A stretch of DNA of 64,000 nt from Siphonodentalium dalli (Eukaryota > Mollusca > Scaphopoda > Gadilida > Siphonodentaliidae), in contig CP136061.1 in assembly GCA_032622095.1 (NCBI GenBank), positions 13,841,287 to 13,905,286 of the forward strand, in the 5' to 3' direction. A program made the translations under genes and the position numbers. The notes beneath the pieces were generated by a model. That model ran no database searches and had not been told where the DNA came from. It saw only the letters and a list, made by a program, of their open reading frames with translations. Shown piece by piece: positions 22,219 through 32,544 of this stretch (its first letter is position 1; the number at the start of each line of letters is the position of its first letter).

Positions 22219-23377
22219 TAACCTGTGAGGGGGTGTTTTCCTCTAGGTAACATTATAATGTCTATAAAGACTATGTTGTTGTATAGTAGCTTAACTTGAC
22301 AACTAGGGGAATTAAATATGCCCGGTTGCCTAGTCCCACTTATAAATGGAAGTTATATCTCAATGGTGAGTAGAATTAAATTCAATGAATTAATTAAATA
22401 ATCACAAATCACTCATTTATTCTGTTCTAGTCTGACATCTATTATTTATGATGTAGTACTGATATCATGTATATGTAATGAAGTACAATTTGTGACTGCT
22501 AGCTCCCTAATCACCGTTCCCGTAAATGGAATAGGACATAAACAGATTGTCCTGAGATATGTCTATTAGACTTAATGTCAATTAATTCTCATTGTTTACA
22601 TAGATTGATTATCAACAATTGTATTCATACATCAGTTGACTACATCAAGATATTGCTTTACTAACAATATTCAATGTGAGAAATAAGCTTCTCAAACGAT
22701 GTTTATGTTGGGTGAAAGACGGTAGTCTAACACGAAAACAGGATACATAGGATTGTATCCATGATAAACAATAACACCATCTTAGTATCCAAACTAGATC
22801 GTAAATTCACAACGGAACGCCTACTCAAAGGTAGTCAATGGGCTGACTTGTCTCAATACCTTAGTACTGCAAAATAGTTCAAGAGAACTTAAGTTTGAGA
22901 TCGCTATTATGTATCGTATCGTCTGACTAAAATAATGTGAGATTGCGTTCCCTTACGAAGGGGGGACGCCTTATATACCCCGGTATTGCGTTCCATAGAG
23001 GGCACGCAGTACGTTCACTACGGTCACGTGACTGCGTTCATCTCACAAGACTGCGTTCCCTTACTGGGTACTCACCGCGTTCCCTACTCTGGGAGAGGAC
23101 GCAGTGCGTTCATATTAACCGCATCTAAGCGCGCAGTGATTTCACGAACCGGAAGTTAAACTTCTGGATCGTGACGTTAGCAGTAAACAATGTGCAATTA
23201 ATTCACAATGAATAACAAGACAAATAATATTACTTGCGTGAATAAAATAAGGATATATAACGAACCAAAGTTTCCAAATGGTTGATGTTATGAATGAGGC
23301 GAAAGGTTGATAGGTGAACAAAAACGAAATGAAATGACGCGCTGATAAACGGAAGACGAAAACATAATTTTGTTACG
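22219..23377 (-). repeat. Gypsy 5' LTR (long subtype)
   Basis: About 1159 bp with the same U3 elements (AGGGAACGCA repeats, TATA-like box at about 22971, ETS-like pair) as the 3' LTR. It adds an AT-rich segment at 22250-22480. Its inverted counterpart is the interrupted LTR at 35192-37377, which shares that long segment. Confidence 0.88.
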
Positions 23378-23913
23378 CCGGCAATGCGGTATGTTGTAAA
23401 TAACGGTGGAATTTCTAACAAAAGTTCATATACATGTACATGCAGTGGGGGTCTACTCGGTGTTGAGTGTTTTGCTTATCGCATACCCTTAACATATATG
23501 TACATGTACTGTTTGTTTACATAAGATGACGTTTACTGACATACAATGTAACACAAAGTACTAACATAACAACATGCTGAAATTAATGTGATACATGTAT
23601 TTATGATTGGTATAAGAAGTAGTTTGTTCATAATATTGAGTCTGTTTATGGTGGTTTTAATGGATGTGACTATTTCAATAGCAATACTCAGTGCCCGATC
23701 TTTAAAAATATCGTTATAGACATATATCATAATAATTTTCTTCAACGTCTGGTGTAACAACCCGTTAATACCTGTAGACCGTGGTATCATAACCGAACGG
23801 TATGTATCGTAACTCCGCCACAGTGACCGTTTCCATACTGCTGGCATTGTCAATTTAATTCATTAAAAGCGACTCATCACATATTCATTATTAGCTCAAC
23901 TAACTTTGAAAAT

Positions 23914-24944
23914 TTGAGCAATTCTTATGGGCTGGCGTTCGTCGCCTGTGTGTGCGCTTGTGTCCGTCAACAATTTCCCAATGCCAAAAATGCAGTTGGT
24001 GACCTTGCAGGCAGCCTTGAGCTAGTTGACGCATGGAGACTATTTAACAAACAGGAAAGACGTTACACGTGGAGAAGGAAATCCCCTATTAAAATGGCGA
24101 GGCTAGATTACTTTTTAATTTCTGAGGACCTCCTTAACCTAATGGAAGAAGGAATGGCAATTTTACCTGGGTACAAGTCAGACCATTCTATTATTTCACT
24201 CCAATTAAAACTCAGATGTCTGGTCCGGGTTTCTGGAAATTTAATAATTCTCTTCTGTACTGTAGAGAATATGTTGATTTAGTAAAAGGAATTATAAATG
24301 AAAATAAAATGAGATACTCACACTCCTCTTATGAGCCTGTAAATGAAAGTAAAACAAAATGCTCCATTAGCAAACGTCTATTCCTCGACGCAGTGCTGCT
24401 TGATATCAGAGGCGCCACTATACGCTTTTCAGCAAACCGCAAACGAGAACGAACGAAAATTGAGAAAAATCTAACATCCAAAAAAGCGAACATTATTTCA
24501 GACCTAGAGAAACCATCGCATACATCCGAAGAAAAACAACAAAAAATGAATGACTTAGAAAAAGTAGAAGTTGAAATCGAAAAATTGCGAAGAGAAACAA
24601 TCCGCGGATCCATGGTTAGATCTCGCGCAAAATGGATAGAGGATGGTGAAAAACAAACAAAATACTTTCTTAATCTAGAAAAACTTAATTTTATTTCAAC
24701 AACTCTTACTTGTTTGACCACCGCAAATGGTAGTGCTATCACAAAACAAGCCGATATCATGAAAGAAGCAAGAAATTTTTACCTGAGTTTATACTCTAGT
24801 AGGTCTATGGATGATCGTGACATACATTCTGTCCTTAACGATGGGTCATTTCCCAAACTAAGCACTATGCAAGCAACAAGTATTGAAGGGCCATTAACCC
24901 TACACGAATTAACAGACGCGCTGAGGAAAACCAAAAATAACTAG
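23914..24944 (+). pseudogene. L1/Tx1-like ORF2 fragment: endonuclease C-terminus and pre-RT linker
   Basis: Plus strand, two overlapping frames (23914-24282 and 24216-24944). The first reads the end of an APE-type endonuclease: ERRYTWRRKSP, ARLDYFLIS and YKSDHSIISL (the SDHS motif with its catalytic His). The second is the charged linker with MVRSRAKWIEDGEKQTKYFLNLEK, a hallmark of L1-group ORF2 before RT. It stops at KTKNN, where RT should begin, and is followed by the hairpin-forming AAAATTCTG...CAGAATTTT. 23382-23907 upstream holds only non-coding flank shared by both arms. The inverted copy is at 32545-33567, where the first frameshift is absent. Confidence 0.88.
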
Positions 24945-24959
24945 AGGGTTAAAATTCTG

Positions 24960-25445
24960 GCCTGCAGAATTTTGATACTTCCATATTAATTCCTCATCCC
25001 CGATAACCATCCATTATTCAATCATCTACCCACCCCTATCCAATCCTTACACATAAACCGCTCCATAACCCTAATATTTCAATAAAGCCAACCTTAATGG
25101 TAGCCAATCCATAATCATAACCATTTCCACAGCCCTATCCACAGCACTTAACTCTAACCCAATAAGATACCCTGACCAAATGCATTGCCCTCCTGCAAAC
25201 CATATCCATAGCCATACATTGGACCGTTACCATAACCCTTTTGATGAGACTAGTCATACATACACACGTACCCAGAACCAATCCTTTGTACAATTGACAC
25301 CGTCACAATTTTGACATTAACAATATCCACAACTCTAACCCAATTTATAAACCATATCATGTCCACAACATTAACATTAAACCTAACCCTGATCTACACA
25401 TATCTATAATCCTATACTTAATGTATTATATGGTTATCAGGGTAT
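24960..25445. repeat. Degenerate CCATAACCCTA-rich tract
   Basis: One strand is almost free of G and repeats loose variants of CATAACC, CTAACCC, CCACAGCCC and ATAACCCTA for nearly 480 bases. It resembles a strongly decayed telomere-like (TTAGGG/CCCTAA) or pyrimidine-biased satellite. No coding frame. The inverted copy is at 32060-32520. Confidence 0.6.
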
Positions 25446-26399
25446 AAAACATTAAATATGAGTCGAAGAATTCTGACCGGAAATGATTCTATTGATTAAT
25501 ATTTAGCTAACGAACAATAGTGGTTACTGTTACCAGTGACCAGGTCTGTTCTAAAAATAAATCAATAACATGTCCCAATTAAACATCTCATTTCATAATG
25601 AAATATTTGAAATAAATTCAATATTAGCTGATAGAAGTCTTTCCGGACAAGGGTCTTTAATTCATATTTATCATTTTGTACCCACAAAACTATTTCAATC
25701 TTGTTATTTAAAGAGTTAGTCATATTGTTAACCCTTCACATTAAATTTTATAACTGTATACCGTCATCCGGGAGTAATTTTCTACATGCGAGAGAGAGAT
25801 AATTTATTGACAAAGAGCAACTCCAACAAAATATGCACAAATAATAATGATGATAAAGTTAATACAGATTAAAATAAAATACAACAAAATCTATGCTAAC
25901 CCATCTGGGATAACTATCCACCAGATGGGCTGAGTGCTCCTTGCTTACTGCCCACCCCAACTATTCATTAAAATAACACTCTGCTCTGTCTGGAAGCTGC
26001 GTGGACCATGGGTATATTATATAGAATAACTGGGGTCAATTATAAAATATACAATTTGTGTATAGAATCATTTAGAAATGAATTAGAAATCAGAAATCAA
26101 GGGAGCATACGGATGAGTAACCACGCGAGTTTAACCTATATATTTATATCGATTGGTCATATCACGCAAAAACTCTTTATGTATTACTTGTATTTACAAT
26201 CATTAATTAGAAAAGCCGCGGTCATAAAATTAGGTGAATAACTCGCGAGGTCCCATTGGATGAGATCCAGTCAGAAAGTCATACATTAGCTAGAGCAATG
26301 TACGACGGGAAATGTCATTGGTGTAGATGAATAATATGGCACGAGAGCCATGAACATTTATATAATACATGTATATATACATAATTGATGGGGATATTA

Positions 26400-28539
26400 T
26401 TATGGACATTCCGGGCAATATGGATTTGTACAAGTAACTTCAGTGGGATAGCAACTAATACATTCACTAATGAACTTTCTCCTGAATATCTTCCGAAAGG
26501 GCTCTTCTCGAAGCTTTTTGTTTAAGTCATTCCATATGGCAGGAAATTTAAAAGTTGGAAAGGAGTCAAGCGATTTGATTCGTGATTTGGCGATTTTGAA
26601 CAAACCCTTTTGACGAATGTTCCCTTGATTAATTGCAAAGTAGAATTTAAACGATGCAGCAGTCTATCATTTCTCCAGTCTAACATTAAAAGGGATATTC
26701 CAAGTTTGTAAATGTCATTTAATTTTAATATGTTATTTCTACTGAAGAGGGGGTCAGTGTGTGAATTATATTTTTTATTGTTGAGAATTCTTATTGACTT
26801 TTTTTGAAGTAGGAATAGTTTGTGGGGTTGCCTACTATGACCCCAAATTTCTATGCCGTATAAGAGATAGCTATGTACAAGCGAGTGGTAAAGTGTCTTC
26901 AGAGCATTAAATGGGAGAAATTTTTTTACTTCGTTCAATGCGAAATTTGCATTCGCTACTTTAGAGCAAAGTTTGGAGATGTGCGCATTATAGTTAAGGT
27001 TTTCATCCATTTCAATGCCTAGGAATTTTACACTTTTCTCCCTAAAATCTTCGCCTACTCGCTCAACAGGAATATTATTAATTACAATATTAATTTGTGC
27101 GCTTTTCTGTACCAATTTCGAAGGATCAAATAGAATGTAGCGTGTTTTGTTAGCATTTAAGGAAAGGCGGTTCGCACAACACCATTGGAAGAGCTTTTGT
27201 AGTTCAAGGTTTATTTCACGTTCTAGTTTCAAGATATTGGTATCGGATTTGTACACTGTTGTGTCATCAGCAAATGATAAGGGATTTAAATTTGTTGAGT
27301 TTCGAATATCATTCGCATACAATAAAAAAGGAGAGGACCCAATATGGACCCCTGGGGGACCCCAAGACTAATATCCATAGTAAGAGACCGACAGTCGTGC
27401 ATGGCAATGTATTGCTTCTGGTCAGTCAAGTAGTTCCGGAACCAATCGTTCGATATACCTCTTATACCATAATGATGAAGTTTTTTCAAGAGAATGCTAT
27501 GGTCAATTGTATCAAATGCTTTTGATAGGTCTAGGAAAACTGCCATGGTAAAGTCTTTTGATTTTTTGTTGTTCTCTATACAAATATTTTCGAGTAAATG
27601 GAAGATTGGATGGATTGTTGAATGGTTTTTCCTGAATCCTTATTGATGCTGGTGTATGATATTATGTTTGTCGACAAAGTGAATAAGCCTATTATACATA
27701 GCCTTTTCCAGTAGTTTAGAAAACGAAGGTAGGATACTGATCGGCCTATAGTTGTCCAGAATTTGACGATTTCCAGATTTATGAACTGGTACTACCTTTG
27801 CAATTTTCATTTCCGAAGGAACTATTCCAGTTTCAAAATATCTATTAATTATATGTGATATAGGATTAGCAATTTCGGGAGTAATCAACTTAACCAGTGA
27901 AATGGATATATTGTCGTGTCCACAACTCTGTTTGGAATGTAATGCATTTGACAATGTAACTATTTCTGCGGGTGATGTCGAGAACATACAAAAGCTCTTC
28001 ATATACGAACCCTTCAGATATGATTCTGCCGTTTTGCCAGCGATAGGTATATTGGAAGATACACGACTGCCTACATCTTCGAAACATTTATTAAATTCTT
28101 CAGTAATATCATGGACATTAGTTTTATCAACTCCATTAACAGATATTATATTCGGCATGCTTTGCTTTCGTCCCCGTTTAATAACTGTATTTAGAATATC
28201 CCATGTTTTCTTCATATTGCGCCTATTATGTTCCAAAAGCCGCTTATAATAAGTTAATTTACAGTAACGTTTTGCTTTATTGAAAACTTTACAGTATTTT
28301 TTGTATGTTTCTCTATTCAGGCCAATTTGTGTTTTAAGATATTTTTTATACAAACGATGTTTCATACCTGATGAGGCTAAAATACCATTTGTCATCCATT
28401 TATGCTTCTTACCATGCTTCGTTGGTTTGTTGGAAGTTAATGAAAAGGATTTCTGAAATGCAGTCTGGACTATCTCAGAGAATTTATTATATGAATAATT
28501 TGGATCGAGTTCATTGAGTATGGTATCCCGACATTTCAT
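26400..28539 (-). pseudogene. CR1-like LINE ORF2: reverse transcriptase and C-terminal domain
   Basis: Three minus-strand frames give an almost complete RT. 28539-27640 holds the pre-RT linker and NYRPISILPSFSKLLEK. 27546-27286 holds AVFLDLSKAFDTIDH, GVPQGSILGPLLF. 27322-26522 holds LSFADDTTVY (FADD catalytic box), KSVKFLGIEMDE and GIEIWGH. 26603-26400 is the true C-terminus with FPAIWNDL. The motifs and the order are those of the CR1/Jockey group. Frameshifts lie near 27310 (inside GPLLF) and 26600, with another break near 27550-27640. Confidence 0.9.
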
Positions 28540-28888
28540 AGCTCTCGCTGTCTCGGATTCTAAAAATCTCTTGTAAAACGATCACACACAGCTGGGTTCC
28601 ATTTCCTTGCATTTCGCAAATCAATTGTTGAAATTCGTCCCAATGAGCATTTAGACTTTGACAATTTAAACTAAATGCAGAAAAGGTTTTGTCATTGTCT
28701 TGATATTTAGACTGGAACTGAGTTGGAGAATGATAATTACAATGAGTTATTGTTTCCGAAATTACCGTCTCATCTGCACTTATGCTTAGTTGGGTTAATG
28801 TATTTTGCAAATTGAATTCATCGTTATTCTGGATCTCATCCAATGAAATGTTACCTGCCATAATTATTAGGAGCTCCCTCGATTTCAC
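28525..28888 (-). pseudogene. Remnant of the CR1-like ORF2 apurinic endonuclease
   Basis: Minus-strand frame with FSAFSLNCQSLNAHWDEF and VIVLQEIFRI, the first two motifs of LINE APE endonucleases (N-terminal Asn, catalytic Glu in LQE). After SGYH the frame runs directly into the pre-RT linker, so the middle and C-terminal parts of the domain (Asp/Asn and SDH motifs) are missing. This is an internal deletion of probably 150-200 codons. Confidence 0.8.
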
Positions 28889-30262
28889 AACAAAAATGAG
28901 TTAAATATTCATCAAAACGTACTTCAGCTAAAGATATGAATAAGAGGTCCACGGTATTCACACAAATAGGCAGCAAACTGGCAGAGCAGGGGTTATATAC
29001 ATGGTGTAGACATAAAACATTGCAAACAAAAAATAAAAAAATAAACTGAGACAAAGAAAACATTTTATGTACGGTCATTATAGTGAAAATGTCGCCAAGC
29101 TGGAGACTATCGACTGGCATGTTTAAATCGCTTTATAAATACTTGGAATAGTCAGGAAAAATCATGTTATTTCTTTAATATTGAATCGTGACATGTCACA
29201 GTATTCCATAATATTTCGAAACACCGAACGGTGAAATCTCGAAACAATTTTCGCGGGGAAAATGAGCCAACCAGCTGTCATTAGCCGTCAACCACCGTGG
29301 GAAAAAATCATTTTAGAACAGCCAATCAAATCGACGGGAAATATCCGCTCAATCATGACATAAAATTATCTGTGTGAGAAAGGTCACGCGACCATTATCT
29401 TAGAACAATTCAGCCAACCATGGGAGGCCGTTAAATCGCGGACAGCCAATCAAATCAACGCGACGTGATCATGCTCATTTATGCATTGTCAACAATAGTA
29501 AAGGCGACCACGTGAATTATCAAATAAAGTGGCATATACAGGCACGACTACATATTACCGATATCTTCATATATATACCAACATACACATATAAAATTGA
29601 GACTGATCAAAGATAGTATGCGTAAATAGCACTTAATAATAAATAGCCAAAGCATATTATTATATAATGTAGATTTCTTCAAGTTGGAAGTTTGGTAAAG
29701 TATTTATATATAAATACAATCAATTTCAATGCCCTATGTAACCATATCACCTGCTGAAATCTGCAGATATATATACCAACATACACATATACATAAAAAA
29801 TTGAGACTGATCAAAGATAAAGCAGTATGTGTAAATAGCACTTAATAAGTAATAGCCAGAGCATAATATTTTATAATGTAGATTTCTTCAAGTTGGAAGT
29901 TTGGTAAAGTATTTATTTATAAACACAGTCAGTTTCAATGCCATATGTATCCATATCACGTGCAGACATCCGCAGATATATACCAAGTTACCAACATACC
30001 CATATACACATGAAATTGAGACTGATCAAAGATTAAGTAGTATGGGAAAATAGCACTTATAATAAGTAATAGCCAAAGCTTATTGTTATATAATGTAGAT
30101 TTCTTCAAGTTGGAAGTTTCGTAAAGTATTTATATATAAAACAGTCAATTTTAATGCCCTATGTATCCATATCACATGGCCCATTTCAGTCACCCTTGAT
30201 TTCATCTGACATTAATTAATGTATTTATATCACGCGGCTCATTTCCGTCACCCTTGATTTGA
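28889..30262 (-). other. Inter-ORF region with CCAAT-box doublet and about 200-bp tandem repeats
   Basis: 29290-29480 carries two copies of an ACAGCCAATCAAATC segment about 130 bases apart, plus AGCCAACC elements, a layout typical of NF-Y type promoters. 29560-30180 is a threefold tandem repeat of about 200-215 bases, each unit with TTGAGACTGATCAAAGAT and TAGATTTCTTCAAGTTGGAA. 30165-30265 has a shorter doublet (CAGTCACCCTTGATTT). No frame here is convincing. It could be a promoter array for ORF2 transcription (inference). Confidence 0.55.
29565..30180. repeat. Threefold tandem repeat, unit about 205 bp
   Basis: Units begin near 29565, 29770 and 29980 (ATATATACCAACATAC or a variant) and end with ATGCCCTATGTAWCCATATCAC. 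They are mildly diverged by substitutions and small indels. The repeat sits between ORF1 and ORF2 of the CR1-like LINE. Confidence 0.9.
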
Positions 30263-31237
30263 TCATGAATGAAGGTCCTCGTCATGTTCACCGTCATCAG
30301 CAAGGATTCGGTCCAAGTCACCAGACGTTGTGAATTTCTTCACATCACCACATTTAGGCTTCATAAAAAGTTTGGCTTTAGCCATCCATGCATTTTCAAC
30401 AGAATCCGCCTGATATGCACGATTGAGAAGTTTTTGATTGACTGAGGTAATATCCTCTGTGATGTAAACTTTTCCTGATGTCATGTTATGATCCTTAAAT
30501 GTTTTAAGAGCACGACGTTTTCGGATAATATCCGACACGATGAATCTGTTATTGAATTTGACAATAATTGGACGCACTGACGTACTTTTAGATTTGTTCA
30601 ACCTGTGGGCAATGCAAATATCCCCGGCGTTGATGTTAATACTTAGAGCAGTTTGTTCCAGCCATATAACTTTATCAGCACATATTCTAGCAGTTTCTCC
30701 TTGTTCCTCATTCATACCCATGACCCGAAGACTATCCTTTCGTGAATATTGTTCATTTCTGTTTATGCCATTTGCATTTTCTTCTATTTTGTCATTCACC
30801 AATGTTAACTGCTTCTTAAACAAATCCATTTTTTCAACTTTCTTCGTACATTCATCAAGTTTTTTGTTCACTTCTAACTCTCTTTGGTTCAGCTCAGTTT
30901 CCTTTTTTTCAACTTTGATTTCCTTTTCTTTAATCTGTTTAACTACCTCTTCTTGTTTTTTTTCCATGGAGGATAACCTCTGATCCCATTGTTCAAGTTG
31001 GCTATCAACTAACTTGGTAACAGTTTCCTGTAAGTCTTCCTTTGTTATCATGTTACTCTTTATTTCACTCACTGTATCAATCAACTGCCGTATATATTCC
31101 GGTGCTTGGTTTGTACAGTCATCCTGTGGGTTATCTTTGCCAGTGTCAGTATTCATTTTCTTGTCCGGTTGATCTGAGTCTTCGTTGAATGATTTTTCTG
31201 CCAATTTTTGTTTAAGATCTGTTTTACTTTTCCCCAT
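30263..31237 (-). CDS. CR1-like LINE ORF1 protein
   Basis: Intact 324-codon minus-strand ORF starting MGKSKTDLK. Residues about 40-80 are polar. About 85-155 form a heptad-rich, Lys/Glu-rich coiled coil (MEKKQEEVVKQIKEKEIKVEKK). About 160-290 match the RRM-like C-terminal region of LINE ORF1 proteins: RKDSLRVMGM, DICIAHRLNKS, RPIIVKFNNRF, RKRRALK and VYITEDIT. These proteins bind the LINE RNA and multimerise through the coiled coil. It is the only intact LINE ORF in the window. The ORF is preceded by a long leader up to the arm border at 31673. Confidence 0.85.
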   Translation of the reverse strand: MGKSKTDLKQKLAEKSFNEDSDQPDKKMNTDTGKDNPQDDCTNQAPEYIRQLIDTVSEIKSNMITKEDLQETVTKLVDSQLEQWDQRLSSMEKKQEEVVKQIKEKEIKVEKKETELNQRELEVNKKLDECTKKVEKMDLFKKQLTLVNDKIEENANGINRNEQYSRKDSLRVMGMNEEQGETARICADKVIWLEQTALSININAGDICIAHRLNKSKSTSVRPIIVKFNNRFIVSDIIRKRRALKTFKDHNMTSGKVYITEDITSVNQKLLNRAYQADSVENAWMAKAKLFMKPKCGDVKKFTTSGDLDRILADDGEHDEDLHS

Positions 31238-31654
31238 GTCAACATCAATAATCCAACTATGAAATAGATTGTTTCCACTCAGTGATAACAGCGCAACAGT
31301 GAACAGTCATATATAATTGCCGGTAAACAACACGAGTCGATGACAAAGTAGATCATGTATTGTCGTTTGATCAACAACACTGAGTGCATGTGTGTCAATG
31401 AATGAATCAATGAGGCGTAAAATGGCCGACCATCGTGCGATTCACACAGAATACATTTTTGCTTCGAACGATGTCAAAATGCATAAAATATTATGCCACA
31501 ATATCAGTTTTTACCAGCCTCCTAGAATCAGCGACTCCTTAAATCACCATGATCCAAAAAGCGTACACAACGAATCCTTCATTTCAGAAATATTTAGTCA
31601 TTAAAGCACCGAGAAATAAAGCATCTTCACATTGTCGTACACCGGAAGTAGTCA

Positions 31655-31673
31655 TGATATACTTAGTATATCA
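31655..31673. repeat. Perfect 19-bp palindrome at the LINE/arm border
   Basis: TGATATACTTAGTATATCA is a palindrome around its central T. It touches the inner end of the right arm of inverted repeat 1. The flanking CCGGAAGTAGTCA on one side loosely mirrors the TACTCCCGGATGACG on the other, so symmetry extends imperfectly. Confidence 0.75.
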
Positions 31674-32059
31674 TACTCCCGGATGACGGTATACAGTTAT
31701 AAAATTTAATGTGAAGGGTTAACAATATGACTAACACTTTAAATAACAAGATTGAAATAGTTTTGTGGGTACAAAATGATAAATATGAATTAAAGACCCT
31801 TGTCCGGAAAGACTTCTATCAGCTAATATTGAATTTATTTCAAATATTTTATTATGAAATGAGATGTTTAATTGGGACATGTTATTTATTTAGTTTTAGA
31901 ACAGACCTGGTCACTGGTAACAGTTACCACTATTGTTCGTTAGCTAAACAACCACACATTTTAGACCAGTAGATATTCGAAATGAAATCAATATTAATCA
32001 ATAGAATCATTTCTGGTCAGAATTCTTCGACTCATATTTAATATTTTATACCCTGATAA

Positions 32060-32520
32060 CTATATAATACATTAAGTATAGGAGTATAGGTATGTGTAGA
32101 TCAGGGTTAGGTTTAATGTTAATGTTGTGGACATGATATGGTTTATAAATTGGGTTAGAGTTGTGGATATTGTTAATGTCAAAATTGTGACGGTGTCAAT
32201 TGTACAAAGGATTTGGTTTTGGTTACGTGTGTATGTATGACTCATCAAAAGGGTTATGGTAACGGTCCAAGGTATGGCTATGGATATGGTTTGCAGGAGG
32301 GCAATGCATTTGGTCAGGGTATCTTATTGGGTTAGAGTTAAGTGCTGTGGATAGGGCTTTGGAAATGGTTATGATTAAGGATTGGCTACCATTAAGGTTG
32401 GCTTTATTGAAATATTAGGGTTATGGAGCGGTTTATGTGTAAGGATTGGATAGGGGTGGGTAGATGATTGAATAATGGATGGTTATCGGGGATGGGGAAT
32501 TAATATGGAAGTATAAAAAT
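32060..32520. repeat. Degenerate GGGTTATGG-rich tract
   Basis: Inverted copy of 24960-25445, with the G-rich strand on plus (GGTTAGG, GGGTTATGG, GGTTAGAGTT). Confidence 0.6.
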
Positions 32521-32544
32521 TCTGCAGGCCAGAATTTTAACCTT

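Larger units (their letters stand above)
12319..23377 (-). mobile_element. Decayed Ty3/Gypsy LTR retrotransposon with post-pol accessory ORFs
   Basis: In minus-strand order: 5' LTR (22219-23377), candidate primer-binding site, gag with CCHC zinc knuckle, protease, reverse transcriptase, RNase H, integrase with GPY-type C-terminus, accessory ORFs, polypurine tract, 3' LTR (12319-13187). The order PR-RT-RH-IN is that of Ty3/Gypsy elements. CCGG flanks both ends (12315-12318, 23378-23381), a possible 4-bp target duplication. Every ORF is broken by stops or frameshifts. Two later insertions split pol at 15619-16410 and 18202-19352. The two LTRs differ by large indels, so the two ends may derive from different source elements (see findings). 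Confidence 0.9.
21651..25776 (+). repeat. Inverted repeat 1, left arm (4.13 kb)
   Basis: Matches 31674-37943 in reverse orientation. It starts in Gag (GCCGTATTAT is the last shared string at the outer end) and ends at CATCCGGGAGTA at the inner end. It contains the Gag N-terminus, 5' LTR, flanking DNA, the L1/Tx1 endonuclease-linker fragment and a CCATAACCC-rich tract. It serves as the empty-site reference for two insertions in the right arm. Confidence 0.93.
25777..31673 (-). mobile_element. CR1-like LINE with ORF1 and ORF2, spacer of inverted repeat 1
   Basis: Single-copy 5.9-kb block exactly between the two arms. In minus-strand order: 5' part with a 19-bp palindrome, ORF1 (31237-30263), inter-ORF region with tandem repeats and CCAAT boxes, a remnant of the endonuclease, RT and C-terminal region of ORF2, and a 3' UTR. 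The 3' UTR (25780-26400) has a GGGTGGGCAGTAAGC stem-loop-like region related to those of the CR1-like tails at 34050-34130 and 46640-46690. ORF2 is disrupted by an endonuclease deletion and at least two frameshifts. Confidence 0.85.

Noticed and set aside
30540-30983. 147-codon plus-strand ORF with hydrophobic segments
   Set aside because: Antisense of the coiled-coil region of LINE ORF1.
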